Source: Granulicella sp. dw_53 (GTDB lineage Bacteria; Acidobacteriota; Terriglobia; Terriglobales; Acidobacteriaceae). From it: a stretch of DNA of 64,000 nucleotides. Position 1 is the first letter of the stretch, and the number at the start of each line of letters is the position of its first letter. Below, one piece after another: positions 60,104-64,000 of this stretch. The notes below the pieces were generated by a model. It was not told where the DNA came from and ran no database searches. It was given only the letters and a program-made list of their open reading frames with translations. The position numbers and the translations under genes are program-made. The stretch covers positions 248,001 to 312,000 of the forward strand of contig NZ_JAAVUR010000005.1 in NCBI RefSeq assembly GCF_018449545.1, in the 5' to 3' direction.

Positions 60104-62512
60104 ATGAATGTATCGAAGACCCTTGCCCTCCCTGGCTGGACCCTTTATCGCCACTCCGTTGTTGCTGGCTTGCTTGGGATGCTCGCTGTGTTGCCGGTCG
60201 CATATGCCCAGGAGCTTCGCTTGAGCCGTGCCGAGGCGACGGTGCTGGTGGAGCCCTATGCTCCGAATGTCGTTCGCGTCAGCATCAGCCTGCGCAAGGA
60301 GGACGCGCTTGCTGCACCGGGGTATGGCATCACGGCTGCCCCGGCGGCTAAGGGCTGGAGCGTCGAACAGGGCAAGTCGGGCGATGTGCTGCGATCTTCG
60401 CGGATGATCGTTACGGTTGCGCCGGAGGGTGGAAGATCCGTCCGCACGGGCACGGCGGCTGATATTGCTAAGTTCTTCAATGGATCGACGCCTGGGGTAG
60501 GGATCTCGATTACTACTCCGGAAGGCGCTTCGCTTCTGCAGATGCATGGCTGGCAGATGTCCGTGCCCAACCACAAGGACGGCAACGCCGACATTCTGTA
60601 CGACCGCCGCCCTACGGATCCGCCTTTCTTTCAGGTCGGCGCTACCTTCGCTTCGCCGCCGGACGAGCACTACTACGGTCTGGGCCAGAACCAGGAGGGA
60701 TTTCTGGACCGCCGCGGGCATGTGCTGCGGTGCGCACATGACTATAACGCTCCGTCGGGGCAGAGCGTCTGTGTTCCGTTCGTGGTTACGAACAAGGGCT
60801 ATGGAATTCTCTGGGACAATCCCTCGGCTACGACGGTGGCCTTTGGATTCAACGACTCCACGCGCTGGACCTCGGATGTCGGGCAGCGGGTCTCGTTCTT
60901 TGTCATCGCTGGTGCGACCTATGACGAGGTTTACACGGGCTATCGGCTGCTGACGGGGGATACTCCCATGCTGCCTAAGTCCGCCTATGGCTACATTCAA
61001 TGCAAGCAGCGCTATACCAGCCAGGAGGAGTTACTGGCTGTAGCGAAGGGCTATCGCGACCGCCATCTGCCTATCGACGATCTGGTGATCGACTGGTTCC
61101 ACTACACGAAGATGGGTGAGATGGATATGGATCCCTCCAAATGGCCTGATCCTGCCGGGATGAACCGGCAACTCCATGCGATGAACTTTCATACGATGAT
61201 CAGCGTGTGGCCGCGTTTCGTACCCGAGTCGCGCTTCTACGATACGGTTTTGAAGAACGGATGGTTTGAGAAGCTTGCCGATGGCACACCTACCAATGGT
61301 CTGCCCTATGATCGTGCTGGATCGGACATTGATACCACCAACCCCGATGCTGCGAGATGGTACTGGAACGTCGTGAAAGAGAACTATGTGAGTAAGGGTT
61401 TCGATGCGTTCTGGGCCGACGAGACTGAACCAGATCTACCTCCGAACGGAAGTTACTTCCATGTCGGTCCTGGGACGCAATACTTCAACGTATATCCGCT
61501 CTTTCACACTGCAGCCTTCTATAACGGCTTCCGCAAAGATCTGCAGACTAGGGCGCTTATCCTGGCGCGCGATTCCTACATCGGCGCGCAGCATAATGGC
61601 ACGATCTTCTGGTCGTCGGATATCAGTGGGAACTGGGATACGCTCAAGCGGCAGGTCCCAACTGGAATCAACTTCGTAGCCTCGGGGATGCCCTATTGGA
61701 GCACCGATATTGGTGGCTGGCAGTATCTTCCGTCTACCCACACCCCGGAGCGTGCGCCCTTGCTGGACCCCTCCGATGCACGAGATAACGTTGGGCACTA
61801 CGATGACTATCCGGAGCTCTACGTTCGCTGGTTCGAGTATGGTGCGTTTCAGCCGAACTTTCGTAGCCATGGCAGCCGTCCGCAGAATGAGGTGTGGTCT
61901 TACGGTAAAGAGGCAGAGCCGATTCTGGCGAAGTACCTTCGGCTTCGCTACCAGCTTATGCCGTATCTCTACACGCTGGGCCACATGTCGCATGAGACGG
62001 GAGCACCCTTCATGCGCGGCCTATTCATGGATTTTGGCGATGATCCGAAGGTCGCGAACATTGGAGACGAGTATATGTTTGGGCCGTCGCTTCTGATTGC
62101 GCCGGTGACGGAACAGGGGCGAACGACACGCGAGGTCTATCTGCCGGCCGGAACTGACTGGTACAACTTCTGGACGAATGAGCGGCTGCAAGGTGGCCAA
62201 AGGGTCACTGTGAACGCACCGATCGATACCATTCCGGTCTTCGTGCGTGCCGGCTCTATCCTGCCGCTGGGTTCGGTTGTGGAGAGCACAAATGAGGTAC
62301 AGAAGATCGCAACTCTGCGGGTCTTTCCTGGGAAGGATGCGGACTTCGATCTCTATAGCGACGATGGAACCACTTATGACTATGAGAGAGGCAGATCGGA
62401 GTTGACACACATTCATTGGTCCGACGCCGCCAAGAAACTGACGCATACAGGCGCAAGACTGAATGTGGTCTCGGAGCAGAGTCTAGTCGACGTTGTAGGA
62501 GTAGCGCGCTAA
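60104..62512 (+). CDS. Secreted GH31 alpha-xylosidase/alpha-glucosidase
   Basis: Enzyme of 802 residues with a signal peptide (HSVVAGLLGMLAVLPVAYAQE). The N-terminal beta domain (about 30-260) precedes the catalytic barrel. The nucleophile Asp is in GFDAFWADETEPDL (WxDxxE type) and the acid/base in IFWSSDISGNWDTLKRQV. The group with a Glu-Pro-Asp after the nucleophile and FNVYPLFHTAAFYNGF after it includes xyloglucan alpha-xylosidases. The ATG at 60104 is chosen; the frame goes back to 60056. It is divergent from the GH3/lacI operon. No PA14 insertion is obvious. Confidence 0.92.
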   Translation: MNVSKTLALPGWTLYRHSVVAGLLGMLAVLPVAYAQELRLSRAEATVLVEPYAPNVVRVSISLRKEDALAAPGYGITAAPAAKGWSVEQGKSGDVLRSSRMIVTVAPEGGRSVRTGTAADIAKFFNGSTPGVGISITTPEGASLLQMHGWQMSVPNHKDGNADILYDRRPTDPPFFQVGATFASPPDEHYYGLGQNQEGFLDRRGHVLRCAHDYNAPSGQSVCVPFVVTNKGYGILWDNPSATTVAFGFNDSTRWTSDVGQRVSFFVIAGATYDEVYTGYRLLTGDTPMLPKSAYGYIQCKQRYTSQEELLAVAKGYRDRHLPIDDLVIDWFHYTKMGEMDMDPSKWPDPAGMNRQLHAMNFHTMISVWPRFVPESRFYDTVLKNGWFEKLADGTPTNGLPYDRAGSDIDTTNPDAARWYWNVVKENYVSKGFDAFWADETEPDLPPNGSYFHVGPGTQYFNVYPLFHTAAFYNGFRKDLQTRALILARDSYIGAQHNGTIFWSSDISGNWDTLKRQVPTGINFVASGMPYWSTDIGGWQYLPSTHTPERAPLLDPSDARDNVGHYDDYPELYVRWFEYGAFQPNFRSHGSRPQNEVWSYGKEAEPILAKYLRLRYQLMPYLYTLGHMSHETGAPFMRGLFMDFGDDPKVANIGDEYMFGPSLLIAPVTEQGRTTREVYLPAGTDWYNFWTNERLQGGQRVTVNAPIDTIPVFVRAGSILPLGSVVESTNEVQKIATLRVFPGKDADFDLYSDDGTTYDYERGRSELTHIHWSDAAKKLTHTGARLNVVSEQSLVDVVGVAR

Positions 62513-62529
62513 GTGATGGTGAAGCTGTA

Positions 62530-63876
62530 TCAGCGAAGCTGGGATGCCAGCAGGCGTTTTCGTTCCAGTTTCAAACCTACGCAGGCGATTACAAACATCA
62601 GCGAGCCAAGATGCTTGGGCTCGAAGAGGAAGCTTTCGTCCAGGTTGTAGATGAGAGTGAGGATAACGATGATGAGATACCACTCCACTGCTCGAAGCAG
62701 GCCTTCGTCTCGGGAACCTAAGAGGCAACTCAACCCGTCGCGGAAGGCAAAGCCGAAGATGAGGAGCACGAGGGCGAGCCCTATGACGCCCATCTCCAAA
62801 GTTACGTCCAGGAATCCGTTCTGTGCTTGTCCTAAGGCCCACGTTACAGTGAGGATGATGCGATAGGACTCGCCTTTGAACCCAAGCCAGAACGCCTGAT
62901 ATCCATAGCCTAGTAAGGGCCGTTTGGCGATCGAGCCGAGGACGGCGTCCCATATCTCGGTGCGGCCGGTCAGGGTTACATCTTTTCCCAACAGGCTGAA
63001 CAGGAATGTGGGCTCGAGGACGATCATTGCAATGACAGAGCCGAAGATCACCGCGAATACGATGAAGGTGACGAAGTAGTCTTTCTTGCGAAAGCCGCGA
63101 AGGATATTCGTCACTACCGCATAAGCGATGTAGACCGCAGTCAGCATATAGCTGGTTGCGGCCCTGGAGAAAGCGATGGCGACTAAGCAAAAGAAGATCT
63201 GCGAGAGGCGTAGGGATCGAAAGAACGAGGTGCGAGGACGGTACGCTACGGCCACGGTCAGGAAGAACAACGCCATGTTGCCGAGATAGTTCTTCGCGCT
63301 GAAGATGCCTTTCCAGGCGCTGGAATGGCCGCCCATCAGGTCTCGACCGTACTGGGGCAGACCGAGCGCAAACAAGATGCTTGCGACGATCGTACCGGTA
63401 CCGAGGACGAGGAAGATCTCCATCACCTCGTTGAAGGTGTATCGAGACATGATGTAGAGCATCAGAAAGATGCCCCCCAACAAGACGGTGCCGGAGCTGA
63501 TCGTTCTTGTAACCTGCTGCGATACGGGTGCGAGAAGAATCGCGACTATGGGAAAGATCGTTATCAGCCTGACCTTGAGGCTGAGCCTGCGGATCGACTC
63601 ATGTCTGCGAATGACGAAAAACATGCAGGCGGCAAAGATCAGGATATTGCCGAGGCGATCTATGATAGCTCCTCCCGCCGAGCTGGTCATCACAGCCCGC
63701 ATGGCGGTTCCCCCGTTTACGAAGGGAGATACGCCGTCGAGGGCGAAGTAGAGCAGCGGAGCCAGGAGGCCCCAGGTGGAAGCGCGGCCCCAGAACTCAT
63801 CTGTTGCTTCGGTCTTACTTGCTGGCCGTCTATGCTCGCCGGCTATGGGCGGTCTAAGAATTTGCGCGGTTGCCAA
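62530..63876 (-). CDS. O-antigen ligase/polymerase (Wzy_C-type) family membrane protein
   Basis: Membrane protein of 448 residues with about 10-12 hydrophobic helices. The large periplasmic loop region holds SLLGKDVTLTGRTEIWDAVLGSIAKRPLLGYGYQAFW, the signature of this family (TGRT.IW). The family polymerises or ligates surface polysaccharides at the periplasmic face. It is followed downstream by the convergent GH31 gene and preceded by another gene of the same direction that runs off the window. Probably part of an exopolysaccharide locus extending to the right. Confidence 0.88.
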   Translation of the reverse strand: MATAQILRPPIAGEHRRPASKTEATDEFWGRASTWGLLAPLLYFALDGVSPFVNGGTAMRAVMTSSAGGAIIDRLGNILIFAACMFFVIRRHESIRRLSLKVRLITIFPIVAILLAPVSQQVTRTISSGTVLLGGIFLMLYIMSRYTFNEVMEIFLVLGTGTIVASILFALGLPQYGRDLMGGHSSAWKGIFSAKNYLGNMALFFLTVAVAYRPRTSFFRSLRLSQIFFCLVAIAFSRAATSYMLTAVYIAYAVVTNILRGFRKKDYFVTFIVFAVIFGSVIAMIVLEPTFLFSLLGKDVTLTGRTEIWDAVLGSIAKRPLLGYGYQAFWLGFKGESYRIILTVTWALGQAQNGFLDVTLEMGVIGLALVLLIFGFAFRDGLSCLLGSRDEGLLRAVEWYLIIVILTLIYNLDESFLFEPKHLGSLMFVIACVGLKLERKRLLASQLR

Positions 63877-63904
63877 ATTAGACTCCTCGTTGGTAGTAGA
63901 AGGT

Positions 63905-64000
63905 CTAATGCGTATATACGACAGCCGAGGTGGCCGATGCCAGGATCGATTGACCGTTCACAACAACGTTGCGCATAAAGCTGAAGGGAACATAGATCAC
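63905..64000 (-). CDS. C-terminal fragment of an unidentified gene running off the right edge
   Basis: The minus strand encodes 31 residues ending with TAG at 63907-63905, with YVPFSFMRNVVVNGQSILA in the last part. Most of the gene lies outside the window. The ending vaguely recalls polysaccharide export proteins, and the next gene is an O-antigen-ligase-like protein, but the fragment is too short to assign. The 28 bases to the ligase gene suggest one operon. Confidence 0.45.
   Translation of the reverse strand: MIYVPFSFMRNVVVNGQSILASATSAVVYTH

Noticed and set aside
1-64000. CRISPR arrays, rRNA genes, insertion sequences and prophage genes
   Set aside because: I looked for regular short repeats, rRNA landmarks, transposase or integrase motifs and structural phage proteins and found none.

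Overview
The window looks like chromosomal DNA of a soil or plant-litter member of the Acidobacteriota, probably class Terriglobia (Acidobacteriaceae). The GC content is high (near 60% by eye). One gene (52439-53548) belongs to the VWFA-related family typical of Acidobacteria, and there are many secreted or Tat-exported proteins, plant-polysaccharide enzymes, a DUF1800 protein and a 'glucoamylase'-type beta-1,2-glucan synthase. I see no phage, insertion sequence, rRNA or CRISPR array. Taxonomy and all names here come from reading translated motifs, not from searches.

Left part (1-16.4 kb): the end of purH, a secreted TPR protein, a dGTPase and a secreted rhamnogalacturonan lyase. A leftward operon follows, reading from 16.2 kb down to 7.1 kb: an ABC exporter, a short form of the cyclic beta-1,2-glucan synthase, and an acyl-adenylating enzyme/carrier protein/PlsC fusion. 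A tRNA-Glu(UUC) with a clear sigma-70 promoter lies just upstream of this operon. Region 17-25.8 kb holds an RND efflux pair, two tyrosine-degradation genes (fahA, hppD) and a patatin-like phospholipase. Region 25.8-33 kb holds malate synthase, a hydratase, msrP and msrQ, a DUF1800 protein and a Tat-lipoprotein cupin.

Middle (33-41 kb): a leftward operon of two Tat-exported Gfo/Idh/MocA oxidoreductases and a Tat-exported cupin. Next comes an ECF sigma factor with a small overlapping membrane protein (possible anti-sigma), divergent from another small membrane protein across a strikingly symmetric pair of ECF-type promoters. A mercaptopyruvate sulfurtransferase and a FAD oxidoreductase follow. 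The GC skew of the + strand changes sign near 38 kb independently of gene direction.

Right part (41-64 kb): aldehyde dehydrogenase with its DUF779 partner, pdxH, a PIG-L deacetylase, and the classical rpsP-khpA-rimM-trmD-rplS-rnhB block on the minus strand. This block is interrupted by an AT-rich spacer with a perfect 21-bp stem-loop. A rightward cassette of alpha/beta hydrolase, ATP-grasp ligase and GCS2-type carboxylate-amine ligase (49.5-52.4 kb) probably makes or modifies a small amide or peptide. After it come the acidobacterial VWFA protein, an M29-type aminopeptidase, an MFS transporter, a LacI regulator with a GH3 beta-glucosidase and a divergent GH31 alpha-xylosidase-like enzyme, an O-antigen-ligase-like protein, and the tail of one more gene.

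The two best candidates for an undescribed system are the exporter/glucan-synthase/acyl-ligase operon (7.1-16.2 kb) and the hydrolase/ATP-grasp/GCS2 cassette (49.5-52.4 kb). The symmetric ECF promoter pair at 37.46-37.53 kb and a dispersed terminator-linked repeat (24.6 and 40.7 kb) are the most interesting non-coding signals.
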